Below are positions 22,462 to 33,479 of a DNA stretch of 64,000 nt, in pieces. Position 1 is the first letter of the stretch. Every line of letters begins with the position of its first letter. The notes beneath the pieces were generated by a model. It worked only from the letters and a program-made list of their open reading frames with translations. It made no database searches and had not been told where the DNA came from. A program made the translations under genes and the position numbers. The stretch is from assembly GCF_000264905.1 (NCBI RefSeq), contig NW_006763134.1, forward strand, positions 1,755,626 through 1,819,625. Reading direction: 5' to 3'. Source of the stretch: Stereum hirsutum FP-91666 SS1 (taxonomy: Eukaryota > Basidiomycota > Agaricomycetes > Russulales > Stereaceae).

Positions 22462-24364
22462 ATGTCTAATATGTGTGACGTGAGTCAATCCCTAGCTTTC
22501 GGCCCTTCGTTTCCAGTCATTGCTAATCGTCGTCTTTTGCAGTACTGCGGTGTACGACCGAAATATTATGACAGCGCGACGGGAAAGACGCACGACTTTT
22601 GTGGGAGGACCTGCGCCTTGCAGGCGAAGGCGTCTATGACCAACCTCTGCATCGTACGTCGACTGTTCACGCCTCACCTATCACTGGAGTCGAACCCTCA
22701 CCGCACACTGATATGGACACGGCTATATGATGACAGGAATGTGGACTGAAACCAAAGTTTGACGACGGTGTCAAGGCGTATAATTATTGCGGGAAGACGT
22801 GTGCTCAGGAGGCGAAGGCTCGAGGTGGCGGTAGTCTCACTTCGGCCGATGATGAGACGTGTAAGGTTCGTCTACGCTGTGAATGGATGGCACTACGAGT
22901 CTGGTCTCGAAGATCGTTCTGAAGTCGTGTGTGATCGGTTTTTAGTTTTGCAAGGTGCGCCCGAGGGAGTCCAGAGGGACGTGGACGTTTGCGTTCTGCA
23001 GCAAGACGTGTGCCTCTCGGGCATGCAAGGTTCGTCCTCCGATTTCCTCCAATAGGTACACGTATACGACGATGCTGATACCTTCCTGATCAGTATTGCA
23101 ATGAGTACGAGAAAGAGTACGACCCCGCCTCTGGCAAGACGCTTGATTACTGTAGCGAATCATGTGCTAGGAAGGATCGGTCGGTGAATGGGAACACAAC
23201 GGGAAAGAAGTGAGTAGCATGATGTTATCTTCATGACCCTATCTCTGAGTCTAATTGTGGTTCTCTTGCGCCAGACCGGGCATTGTCGAGCTTTCGCCTG
23301 GGTATCATCGCTTTCAGAGCGGTACGGCTGTCTTCCCTTGTCGGATGGTACTGAATTCTGATGGTCGTTCCCCGTCTGGATATGTAGTCGCACACCAGTT
23401 CGAGGTGACGTGGAGACATCCTACGACTTGTCCACCTGTCTCGAAGATCTACCAGATCATAGGCGATGCACCCTCAGTTGATGCGTACACGGCGTACAAG
23501 TGCGTGCATATGTTGTCCTTCTTACATCGGGTCTCCTCTAACTGGAACGATGGTAGGCAAGCCCTAGAAAATGCCGAAGACTTTCAATCACAGAATCTTG
23601 CGGAGGGGAACGAAGAGCGTCGGTGGCACGGGTGAGTCCTTTCTCCTCAGTGTCAGGCATTTTCACGGAGCTTTCACATCCGAACAAGTATTCACAATTT
23701 CTTATATTTTACACCACCACATAGAACGAAACGGGCATGCCAGCTTGGTGACCCTGGTCATACCAAACTTTGCACTCATACATCTTGCTCTCTGTGCAAC
23801 ATCATCCGCAACTCGTTCGACCTGAAGCACTTTGGAGAGCGAACTGGTTGGGGAAGGTCTGTTGTTCCCCAAACTTACATATCGTGGCCCTGACCCCTGA
23901 TATGCATGTCCTTTTTGCAATCCATAGATTCGGTTGTGGCCTGTACACGTCCTCTACATCTTCCAAGTGCGTACCAATCCATTATTTTGGTCTTTCATGA
24001 GCTGATCAGCAGCTTAATGGTGCTCTCCCCGGCGCTCGTATTAGATCAAACGATTACGCTAAGAACACCCACTCTGCAACCTCTTCACCTTTCAAAGCGA
24101 TGATCCTGAGCAAAGTCGCGGTAGGAAGAGCCTACAAGTCGAAGCAGAACATGGAGAACGCTACGAAGCCTCCTCGGGGATACGATTCGGTAGGTCGTTG
24201 ACTTTCAGGCTGGACTGTCCATCACGAGTTGTATTTATTCATCATTATTCTACTGCTCACGTACATAGGTTGTTGGAGAAGTCGGGAAGGCGCTGAACTA
24301 TGACGAGCTTATTGTGTATCGAAGCGATGCAATTATTCCAGTTTACCTGGTCATCTATGGTTGA
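22462..24364 (+). CDS. PARP-like ADP-ribosyltransferase-fold protein with four Cys modules
   Basis: The start at 22462 gives MSNMCD, spliced to YCGVRPKYYDSATGKTHDFC. Four related Cys modules follow, each close to its own exon: CDYCGVRPKYY..FCGRTC, CGLKPKFDDG..YNYCGKTC, CKVRPRESRGTW..FCSKTC, and CNEYEKEYDPASG..YCSESC. The pattern CxxC/C..FCxxxC suggests small zinc-binding units. The C-terminal half has the PARP catalytic layout: RRWHGTKRACQLGD (His of HxT), CSLCNIIRNSFDLKHFG, RFGCGLYTSSTSSK (Tyr of the YxS motif), KAMILSKVAVGRAYK and VVGEVGKALNYDELIVYRSD with a Glu in the place of the third triad residue, then IIPVYLVIYG and TGA 24362-24364. About nine introns. So catalytic mono- or poly-ADP-ribosylation is plausible, not proven. 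No targeting signal was seen. Confidence 0.8.
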
Positions 24365-24941
24365 TCATCGACAGACTCTGGTTTGTGTTGTTGTGAGCAC
24401 CTCGGCCTTAGTTGCGTTTCGGACGTTTGTACTTGTATATCTACGGACATCACGGTTTTCTCGTCTATGAAAAAATTTTCTAAGTAATTTGCGAGGATTC
24501 CTTATGCAGGTTGTCCCATCTAGCGCCACACCAGTTTTGACACAGCGCATCTACGGTGCCACACCCGGTTCTGTCCGACCACGCTGGAATTCGCGACCGC
24601 TCGATGCCACCTGCCCGCGCTTCTTCTCGTAGACCACCATCATGAGCGGGTGCTTCAGCTGGCAAAATTTGACTTTCCCTAATACTGATGCTATCGCTTT
24701 GCTCTCTGAGAATAACTCAATGCTAAGCGCTCATAGGGCTCAGCTGAGATGCCAAGCCATCTCCTCGGGCGCGCCATCTTCTGATTCTCAGTGATTCAGA
24801 CTCACACCCGCTATCCTGCAAACTCAAGCTTCGTCACTACCCTCTCAGTCCCCAGACAACAGGACCAGTTACTCCGACTTGTCTATCCTTTCTCCGTTAA
24901 GATTCCGCGTTTCTAGTCAAGAGAGGACGAACTTCAATACT
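24365..24941. other. intergenic
   Basis: 577 bp. Contains the upstream region of the Ras-like gene. No coding homology was recognised. Confidence 0.45.
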
Positions 24942-25886
24942 ATGTCGGGTCCAGCGCCTGACAGTTGGATCATAGGTCTTTTGGGCGATCGTGGCGTTGG
25001 CAAATCCGCCATCGCTACGCAGGTAAGTTATGTATGGACTTCAATTCATACCATCCAAAACGTCCTGAAGTTTAAACTTTCATATTGATCCCTTCGCAGT
25101 TCGTCCTGGATGTGGCGTGTAAGCCTTTTGGATCATAGGTCTTATCTTTTTTCCTCTGTGGACTGATTTCACTCTAACTCATCGTGCGTATCTGGACGAC
25201 ATTATTGCATCCATATAGACCAGGTTGGCTTCCAACGTTATCTATTCTGACACCCTGTTACAATTGCTGATCCAGAGTTTTGGACACGCCGGTCCATGCA
25301 GCATAACATAGAAGAGCGCGATGATACAAAGCGGCTTTTCATCGACTATCAAATGTGTGATATTCGTATCATTGATCCTCGTTGGGAAAAAGAGCCCTTG
25401 CGCCCTAGCCACCGATGTTTTCAGTAAGCATGCTACATCTCTGATAGCTCAAATCCGACATGTGCCCTCAAGTGTATCGAACTGGTGGCTGACCAAGGCG
25501 ATTTATACAGGGAAAGCCATGGATTCCTCCTCATATACTCTGTTACCTCCCGATCATCATTCGACGGCATCGACGCCCACCATTCACAATTACTCCAGAA
25601 CTACTCCTTCAAACCACATCGACATGGCTTGAAGGAGAAACCAGTATTCCTTCTGGTCGGGAACAAGAGCGACAAGACTGATCAGCGAGAGGTTTCTCGG
25701 GAAGAAGGGATCGCGAAGGCGAAGAAACTTGGATGCGAGTTCTCTGAGACATCAGCGAAGACAGCCATGAATCTAGAGCGAACCTTCCAGGTTCTTGTGA
25801 GGCAACTACGAGTGAAGGGGCAGACGGGCGTGTTTCCAACGCAGACTAGGAAAGCGAAGAGACATGTACACTGTGTTGTTGTATGA
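24942..25886 (+). CDS. divergent Ras-family small GTPase
   Basis: The ATG at 24942 gives MSGPAPDSWIIGLLGDRGVG followed by KSAIATQ, a clear P-loop (GDRGVGKS), then an intron and FVLDVA. After a gap of uncertain splicing (about 25110-25270) comes TRRSMQHNIEERDDTKRLF and IDYQMCDIRIID, in the place of switch I and the strand before G3. The next part reads DQGDLYRESHGFLLIYSVTS and RSSFDGI, as in Ras/Rheb/Rap proteins, then VFLLVGNKSDKTDQREVS (G4 NKSD), CEFSETSAKTAMNLE (G5 SAK) and a basic tail ending CVVV, a CAAX box for prenylation and membrane attachment. The normal DTAGQ (G3) could not be found at the exon junction, nor a clear switch-I Thr. It may be a fast-cycling or GTPase-poor variant, or my exon model may be wrong there. 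Confidence 0.78.
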
Positions 25887-26313
25887 CCTTCAGTAATACT
25901 ACGATCTCTCCTTGACTTATGTAACTTGTATCACCGATGTATCCTCCTCTCACAGTCAGTTGTCCCCTCAATGTGCATTCCGAAAGACGCCACAGTGGCG
26001 AGATCGGCGGGCGAACGCGCTCGCGCAACCTCCAAAAGACGTCCAGTCATCCTTTTCCTCTTTGTTTCCTCTTCCTCCTCCATCTTTCACGCATATTTTC
26101 GAGTATCGTTTCTTCAATAGACAACTTTGTTGGATCGTTCTAGCTGCAGTCTCGTTGTATGGGCTTTATGTTCTAGAACCCGTGACCGGCCCTCCTGGAA
26201 TGGCCGAGAAGATGACTACAAGCTGCGTTTACACGCCAGCGCGCCATCGGTTTATGTCCATCCCTACCCATGGCGTTATATAGTCGTGCGGGCGCAACGA
26301 CAGGGGACTTCAT
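25887..26313. other. intergenic
   Basis: 427 bp; a CT-rich tract lies near 26050-26090. No gene recognised. Confidence 0.45.
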
Positions 26314-28220
26314 ATGCGTACACCTCGCTCTTCTAAGCGCTGCTTATCATTAGGATCACTCGTCTTCATAACCTCGCTCGCCGTTCTGTTACTCTCCCGA
26401 ACTCTCTGCAACCGCGTCCCTTGGTGTCGACCTTGGTCTCGTAGCATCATCATGTCGCAAACAACTCCATCAAGCTCACGTGTGATTGTGGTCGGAGGCG
26501 GTCTTGCTGGTCTTTCGGCTGCTCATACTGTGCTTGAACGAGGAGGAACTGTGACAGTCCTGGACAAGAAGCCCTCGTGAGTTGTCACTCTATCTGAGGG
26601 CACCTTGCGAGAGACTGGCTAACTCGGCTTGACAGCTTTGGAGGCAACTCAGTCAAAGCTAGCTCTGGAATCAATGGAGCGGATACTCCGGCTCAAAGAG
26701 CGCTTGACATCAAAGACTCTGTGAAGGATTTGTGAGTCTCCATGTTGAACTGAAGCGTCGTGGCCCGATCTCATAGGGACGACCGTGTACCTAGCATTGC
26801 GGATACTACTATTTCCGCTGGCGACCTTGCAAGGCCACAACTCATAGAAACCCTCACAAGCAACTCCGCGCCAGCCCTCGAATGGCTCTCGACCTCATTC
26901 TCGGTCGACCTCTCACTCGTCTCCAGACTCGGTGGCCATGCCATCCCTCGAACTCACAGAGGGAAAGGTGGCGCACCGGGATGGGCGATGACATCTGCTC
27001 TGATCAAGAAATTGGAGAAGGCCGCAGCTGAGACGCCGGAGAAAGCTACACTTGTGAAGGGCGCGAAGGTGGTTGGTTTGGTTCGAGAAGGTGAGAGGGT
27101 GACGGGGGTTGAATATCAGGTCGGGGAGAAGACTGAGCGAGTTACAGGGACTGTTATTTTGAGCACTGGGTGAGTTTACTCAAGTATGTACTTTTGTTTG
27201 ATGGTGCTCATAAGGATCTATAGTGGCTACGCCGCAGACTTCTCATCAACTGGCTTCCTCTCCTCATACCGACCCGACCTCCTCGAGCTCCCCACTACCA
27301 ACGGCGACCACTCCACCGGCGACGGACACCGTCTCGCCACCTCCGTATCCGCCTCACTCATCGACATGGATCAAGTCCAAGTTCATCCGACGGGATTCAT
27401 TGACCCCGCAAACCCAGACGCGAAGACAAAGTTCCTCGCTGCTGAAGCTCTGAGAGGGGTAGGTGGTCTCCTCGTGGATGGAAAAGGGCGGAGATTCGTG
27501 AATGAGGTTGAGAGGAGGGATTTTGTGACGGAGAAGATGCAGGAGGTTATTGCGGCGGGTGATGGGCCGGTGAGGTTGATCCTGAATGAGGAGAGCTATC
27601 AAGAGTTGAAGGCCCATTGTACGTCCGTTCGCTGGAACGAATTTGACGGTATCGTACTGATTCGCATCATGGCACAGGTGACTTCTACATCTCCAAAGGC
27701 TTGATGAAGTCCTTCGCCAATGTCGCCGAACTTGCGCAAACAACGGGCGTGTCTGGAGCGCAGTTGCGAGAGACTTTCACTAGCCATGGAGAGTACGCGA
27801 GCGGAAAACAGCCAGATCCCTTCGGAAAACGTGAGTTGAGCCATCATCTCAGTATCCGCTGAAGTATTCTTGCTGAAGCGCATATTCTACAGAGCACTTC
27901 CGTAACTCTACATACGATACTGAGACACCAATCTATGTTGCGCTGATGACGCCCGTCGTTCACTACGTGAGTCCACTCTGTCCCTTTGGATAACACCTTC
28001 CTCATACAATCTCTAACTCTGATCCTCTGCGCAGACTATGGGAGGCATATCCATCTCTCCGACTGCCCAGGTCCTCGACGCCTCAGGAAAGCCAATCGCC
28101 GGACTGTTCGCGGCCGGCGAGGTCATCGGTGGCGTCCACGGTAAGAATCGTCTTGGCGGCTCCAGTCTTCTCGAGGCAGTAGTATTTGGGAGGGTGGCTG
28201 GTGAGAGCGCCTCGAAGTGA
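26314..28220 (+). CDS. soluble fumarate reductase (flavocytochrome-c-like flavoprotein)
   Basis: It reduces fumarate to succinate with FADH2; in yeast the homologues Osm1 and Frd1 help oxidise FADH2 when oxygen is low. The long form starts at 26314 with a basic stretch and the hydrophobic segment SLGSLVFITSLAVLLLSRTL, a likely signal or anchor. A second ATG at 26452 (MSQTTPSSSRVIVVGGGLAG) would give a form without it. FAD-binding GGGLAGLSAAHTVLERG is followed by FGGNSVKASSGINGADTPAQ, ALEWLSTSFSVDLSLVSRLG and GHAIPRTHRGKGG (active-site His/Arg region), then MDQVQVHPTGFIDP (substrate His), LAAEALRGVGGLLVDGKGRR and finally GLFAAGEVIGGVHGKNRLGG plus SSLLEAVVFGRVAGESASK. Stop 28218-28220. About seven introns and 520 residues. 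It lacks the cytochrome b5 domain that some fungal relatives carry at the C-terminus. Confidence 0.9.
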
Positions 28221-28662
28221 AGGAAAGACCGGGACAAAGATGTCATACGACACGAAGATGTACATGTGCTGTATTACCATGGGGTGTAATGTTTAGTAGT
28301 TGCGTGGCCTGTTGGAACAATCGCAAGTTCGCCGCGTTGTCTTTCATGTATTTCTCCATATGCGAGATGGAACTAGAGTCAAGGCAATGATAGCACCATA
28401 TCTGATGCGATAAATTATCATGATTTCCGGATGGGCCATGGGCCACACATCTTCCTACCTACGCCACACCGCCAATCGCATCTAGCCGTCCGAAAACGGT
28501 AAACAGAGTTGGGGATCATTAGAGCTTGGACGGCAGCATCTTCTTTCATTAGCTCGATCTTTATCCTTATCCTCCTCCTCCTACGCCCTTATACCCTCTT
28601 CCCTCTGTATAATTCGCCATTGGAAATACACTTTTAAATAATCACTCGACAACGAGTCTGTA
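28221..28662. other. intergenic
   Basis: 442 bp holding the fumarate reductase 3' region and the promoter of the Afi1-like gene. A CT-rich tract (about 28555-28620) precedes the start at 28663. Confidence 0.45.
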
Positions 28663-31600
28663 ATGAGCGGCAGCGATGGGCAGCATTGCTCTTTCGTCCT
28701 CCTTGCCGAATTCAATATCGACCGGGGAGCGCAATTGACTTACCAGTTCCCCCAACCGCTCGGAACGGATGAGGGGTGCGCTCTGTTCTGCTTTATTATT
28801 TGGTGGAGATTGTATGGTTGACACTTGCATGCATTCCACTACCGCTACCGCTCTCTGGACTCAATCGCCACCGACGTCGTGAACAGACTTCTCGCCAACT
28901 TGATGTTGCCTGATGGCGCCGAGAAGCAGCTCGAAGACTGGACGATATTCTTCCTCAACCAAACTCCCTTCAACACTATCGCACCTGTTCTCGCCCTCGA
29001 GAAGCCGTCTGCAAACGAGGATGTGGATAAGCCAGAGCTGTTGTACGTGCTTAATTTAGTGAGGACGAAGCACGACAAGACCGTCCGGAGGTGCGTACCT
29101 TCTCAATGGGTTTGTGGCAGGAGAATACACGAACGGGACTGAGAGCGGACTTAGAGGTGCTGTTGTGAAAGCCATGGCCGTGTGCACCAGATACCCTTTC
29201 ATTCAGATATTTAAGGTGCGTACATCCGTGGTCTCTCCCGCCGCATCGCGTATTCAACTTTCTTTCCTTTAGCCTGTCCTTTTACTGGCGCTAGACGCCT
29301 ATTTCTCCAATCCATCACAGGACTGTCTCGCGCGCCTCTTCGATTCTATCAACTCGATGGACATATCCGCCGCACCCACATTCCACCGGTTCGAGAAACT
29401 CGTCATGCGTAACTCGGAGCGGAAAGACGTCTTTGCAGAAAAGTTCGTCCCACCGAAGCCGTCCCCCAACCCCTCGCACAACTCGCAAGCCAAGGGCCTT
29501 CACGCACCAAAAGCATCAGTCGACTCGCGGTCCAGCTTCGAAGAAGGCATCATCATGCGAACAGGCGGGAATTCGAAGGAACAACAGCAGCCTTCCCAAG
29601 CTCAAGGCAGGGAGCGATCGGGTACTCAAGCGAGCACGAAGAGCTCGCATTATTCCGTCGTGCCGTCGGAGGATTCGTTCTCGCTTGGCGGGAAGGCGGT
29701 CTGGGTTGGAGAAGAAAGTGGGTTGGTGGATCAGGAGAGTGTGAGCAATGGGAGCGTAGGGACGGCGGTTGGATTAGGACGAGGCCGGCGGTCTACGGAT
29801 GCTTCGAGCTCATCGTCGCATCATACGAGGAAGGAAGACTACGTGAACTATCATGGCTCTATTGGCAGTATGGCGACCCCCATGGCGAATGGGAGTTCAT
29901 CAGACACACATCTGAGGCCGGCCTACGCCAAGGATACGCATTTTTTCCACACAGTCATTGACTACGAGGGGCACCAGTTGCCGATCAAGATGCCACTTTC
30001 GACGTTCCCGGAGGAGGTTGGCGATGTATGTCATTTCTGACTTCTTTTCCTTCGACACGACCTGACAGTCACTTCCCTTCTGCACAGTATTCCCTCATTC
30101 AACTCATTCAAACCTTCTCCAGTCCCGCTTCAACGCTGTCAGGACCCCTCCATCCACATCTTCACACAAATGGACCAGCAACGCATCCGATCATGATCTT
30201 GTTCAATGCCCTTGTCACAGGCAAACGGATCATTTTCTTGGGGTATCAACGACCCGCTGGGCAAGTCTCCAGTTACGTCCTGTCCGCATGTGCTTTGGGC
30301 TCCGGCTGTGGTACCATATTCAGAGGGTTCATCGAGCGCGCTTTCCCTTATGCCAACCTGACGAACAGAGAGGAGTGGGAGTCAATGTACGTCGTGTTTC
30401 TCCCCCTTCTTCGATTTTAGAGCTCATTCACTTTCGCTCCTTCGGCGTCCCTAGACCAGCGTATATCGCGGGTGTGACGAATCCTATCTTCGAGACATCA
30501 GGCTCTTGGGACTTGTTATGCGACGTCGGGACGGGTAGAGTCGTGGTATCGAAAGATATTCTGACCGCTCATCCTCCATCTGGACCACCTTCTGGTGCTC
30601 CGCCGCTGATCTCGCGGACAGGGACGCTCAAAACAGAGACCTCGATAGGCAGTGAAGAAGACGCCGGACGAAGGGAACCCATGCCAGGGCAAGCACAGAG
30701 TAACTTCGCTGGGAAGTCGGATGGAGGGGATAATGCCTTCATCGAAGATGTATGTATCCTTTATGGTCCGGATTTTTGTGCCCTATGACGGCTTACCGAC
30801 CATGACTGCGTGCTCCAGGTCATTTCCGCCATCAATTACCACTTTGGGGAAAGCCTCGTCCGCGCACGATTCACGGAATATCTCATGCGATTCATTCGCT
30901 TAGCGTCGCGGTACGAGGAGGACGTACTCGGAATGACGACGATTGGGTATCCGAGCACCGTATTCAGCGAAGGTCCAGGAGATAGCTCACAGCTCGGGAG
31001 CGGCATGGTTTTCCTGGACGAGGCTGCTGGTGCGAGGGAGGTGACGGCGAACGCGAGTCGGATCGAGGGATGGAGACGAACACAGACGTATCATTATTTC
31101 CAGGAGGTACGTCGCCGCTCCACGGTCAATTTTTCGCCTTACACTAGGGCTAAATTTGTAATGGGTGGTCTTACAGGATTTCCGAAAAGGTCTGGAAACG
31201 AACGCCATCCAAGGTTTCGATTTGCTCCACCAACTACACCGACTGCGGCATGTCAAACAGATGCAGGATGGGGAGGCGGAGGCGATTATACGGACGATGG
31301 CAGAGAATATTCAGACGTACGACCAAGTCGTGGAGGTGCGTTGGGCTTTTTAATTCCTTATAATATGAACTCTCCACCTAACCCTGTCCATCCTTCTGTG
31401 CAGCTTCTAGCTGTGCTACCTCCTCACGTTGGTGGTCTACTACCATTGAGCTTCGGTTTGCTGCATCAACAAGAGGTCATCAGGGAGCTGACAGTGGACC
31501 TCTTTACCCATATACGCATGTTTCCGGTCAGTATTGTTATGCTCTCTTTCTCGTCACTAAATCGCCGCGTCGTGTCCGCACACCTGGTCTGACCACAAGG

Positions 31601-31813
31601 AATATCCTGCTAATGGCTGTCCTTTATTGTCATCAGATCGGCGTGCAGTTCTTGCAGTCTCTAAACCACTTCCAGCGGTATGCGTACGTTCGGCAGGCGC
31701 ACGCGCGAGAACACCGCGCGAACGGCATGAAGGATTCGTCTCTGCCTCTGCCTCCTGTGTCTTTTGGACGAACACCTTCAAATCTGAGCGAGGCAAGTCT
31801 GGGTGGAGGATGA
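28663..31813 (+). CDS. Afi1-like (Arf3-interacting) DENN/SPA-domain trafficking protein
   Basis: In yeast Afi1 binds the GTPase Arf3 and is needed for polarised growth; the family is built on a divergent DENN module. The ATG at 28663 gives SFVLLAEFNIDRGAQLTYQF, then PQPLGTDEG spliced to LLANLMLPDGAEKQLEDWTI, the signature Afi1 N-terminal docking region. YVLNLVRTKHDKTVRR and GAVVKAMAVCTRYPFIQIFK follow, then a long Ser-rich insert (about 29450-29900). YEGHQLPIKMPLSTFPEEVG, MILFNALVTGKRIIFLGYQR, SYVLSACALGSGCGTIFRGF and CDVGTGRVVVSKDI are the central DENN/SPA part. DAGGEA-rich and helical pieces (EDFRKGLETNAIQGFDLLHQ, LLAVLPPHVGGLLPLSFGLL) come near the end. Stop 31811-31813. About ten introns. 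Expected to be cytosolic at vesicles or the plasma membrane. Confidence 0.85.
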
Positions 31814-33479
31814 GATGTCAGTAGGCTAGTCGGCCGCGTGGCCACTGGACTATTCTCTACAGTTCTCGGCGCGTACTTGGACCAGCTATTTTCTTCTCCT
31901 TTCCTGTGCTTGGCCTTTCGATTTTGACGTTTCCCTACTCCTTACTAGTTTATCTTTATGCCTGCATTTCTTTCTGCTGATCTTTGTGCTAATACTGGAA
32001 GGTGCCCGAAGAATGAACAACCAATAGTCACGACGTCTACCTCTACATGCTTGATCCTTCTCTCAGCCTGAACAGAGTCCGTCAGAGGTTCTCTTTTATC
32101 AGGGTCTACGGCGTGCCCCACCTCATGGTCTCCTTTCACCACACTAATATCTGCAAAGATGACATGCATCAGTCACAGCCCTTCGTTACTCACGATCATT
32201 GACAGTCGTTATCTAATGATCAGCTCCATACACCTCTCACCGCGCCGAGCACACCGAACTCTCAGTCGCTCATACCAGGAGGCCACCCAGGACCAGAGGA
32301 GCTACCTTGCGAGGCGGTGTATTGCCCGATTCAGATCCTTCGAACCCCGGCATGTGGGATGAACCGGTTCAGCTCCTGACCGCGCAAAACGAGATTCTCC
32401 AAGGGATAGCTACAAATCAGGCCTATCCTAGTATGAAGCTTTTAAATTGGTTTATCCTGTGATACTTGGCTAACTAGGGCATTCGTAGAATAGAACGGGT
32501 AGGACAGACACGATCTCAAGGCAGTCAGTAGATGATTGCGAGAAATTGTAGCCATTGGTAAGGGCACATTAGCCGTGGCCATGTCCCCCCTTTTGTTCAC
32601 TGCTTATTGAGCAGAACTTTTGCAGACCTATCCAGGCAACATGTGGCCGAGGTTCCTGCAATCGGTAGAAGTGCTTAATCCTGTCTACTCAATGTCAACT
32701 GAACTTCATGCAGCTAACAGTAGATCGATGGCTATACTGGGGTAGTGGAATGTTCATCGACACCTGACAGGTGGCGTTCATTCTTTGCTATTATCACTGC
32801 TTTCTTCATGCAGTCATTGGAATGTCCTATATAGGATCAACTAACGAGCTCTAATGAGCATGACCGTGGCCATGACCACTTCGAGAACGGTATTCTCCGA
32901 CGTCCTCATTTTCATCCTAGGCTTGAAACATATGAATACGACGGATATCATGTGGTTAGCCGCATGAGCATCTGTGTAAGGCAGCACCATATACCTCCTC
33001 TCGAGCATTTCACGCAGTCTGTGGGCGAGCCTGGGGTCCGTCCACAAGATGCATGTCTCTGTATCGCTTTCGTAACTTCATACTCCATTCTATCGAACAG
33101 ATCAAGGCATAGAATCCGGACGTAGCATTCGCCGGCCAGACTTCGCAGAATCTCGTATGGAGCTTCAATGAAGTCAACGAATGGCATGCCCCTCGCGAGA
33201 CGTCACAGCCGTCCCATGCTTGGTCCCCACCGCAGATTCGAACGTTCCCCTCTTTGGAATTTCGCGAGAGAATATCGCCCTTAAGTCTCTCCACAGATAG
33301 CTAATAAGTTGTGAATGCATATGGAGATCATCATGACAATACGGGAAAGTCGGCGGATGACTCCGTCATGTCGAGGCTGCACATATAATACATGACCCAA
33401 TCGCGTACCGAGAACATCGATCTATAGGATCATCCAACCCATTGGTCCACGCAAGCGCTACTTCTAGCGGCGCCCTGTT
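31814..33479. other. gene-poor stretch
   Basis: 1.67 kb between the Afi1-like gene and the dioxygenase. Two protein-like plus-strand snatches occur near 32220-32440, described separately. Minus-strand frames at 32948-33294 have no recognisable motif. Confidence 0.4.
32222..32440 (+). pseudogene. possible coding remnant, family unknown
   Basis: Two frames read like protein: LHTPLTAPSTPNSQSLIPGG with HPGPEELP, then, in another frame, VLPDSDPSNPGMWDEPVQLL with TAQNEILQGIATNQAYP. No intron fits between them, so either a frameshift has occurred or this is chance. It could be a decayed gene, a lost 3' exon or a transposon fragment. Confidence 0.2.

Noticed and set aside
22670..22710. tRNA T-arm-like GGTTCGACTCC on the minus strand
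   Set aside because: No matching stem or acceptor arm could be drawn, and it lies in an intron of the PARP-like gene.
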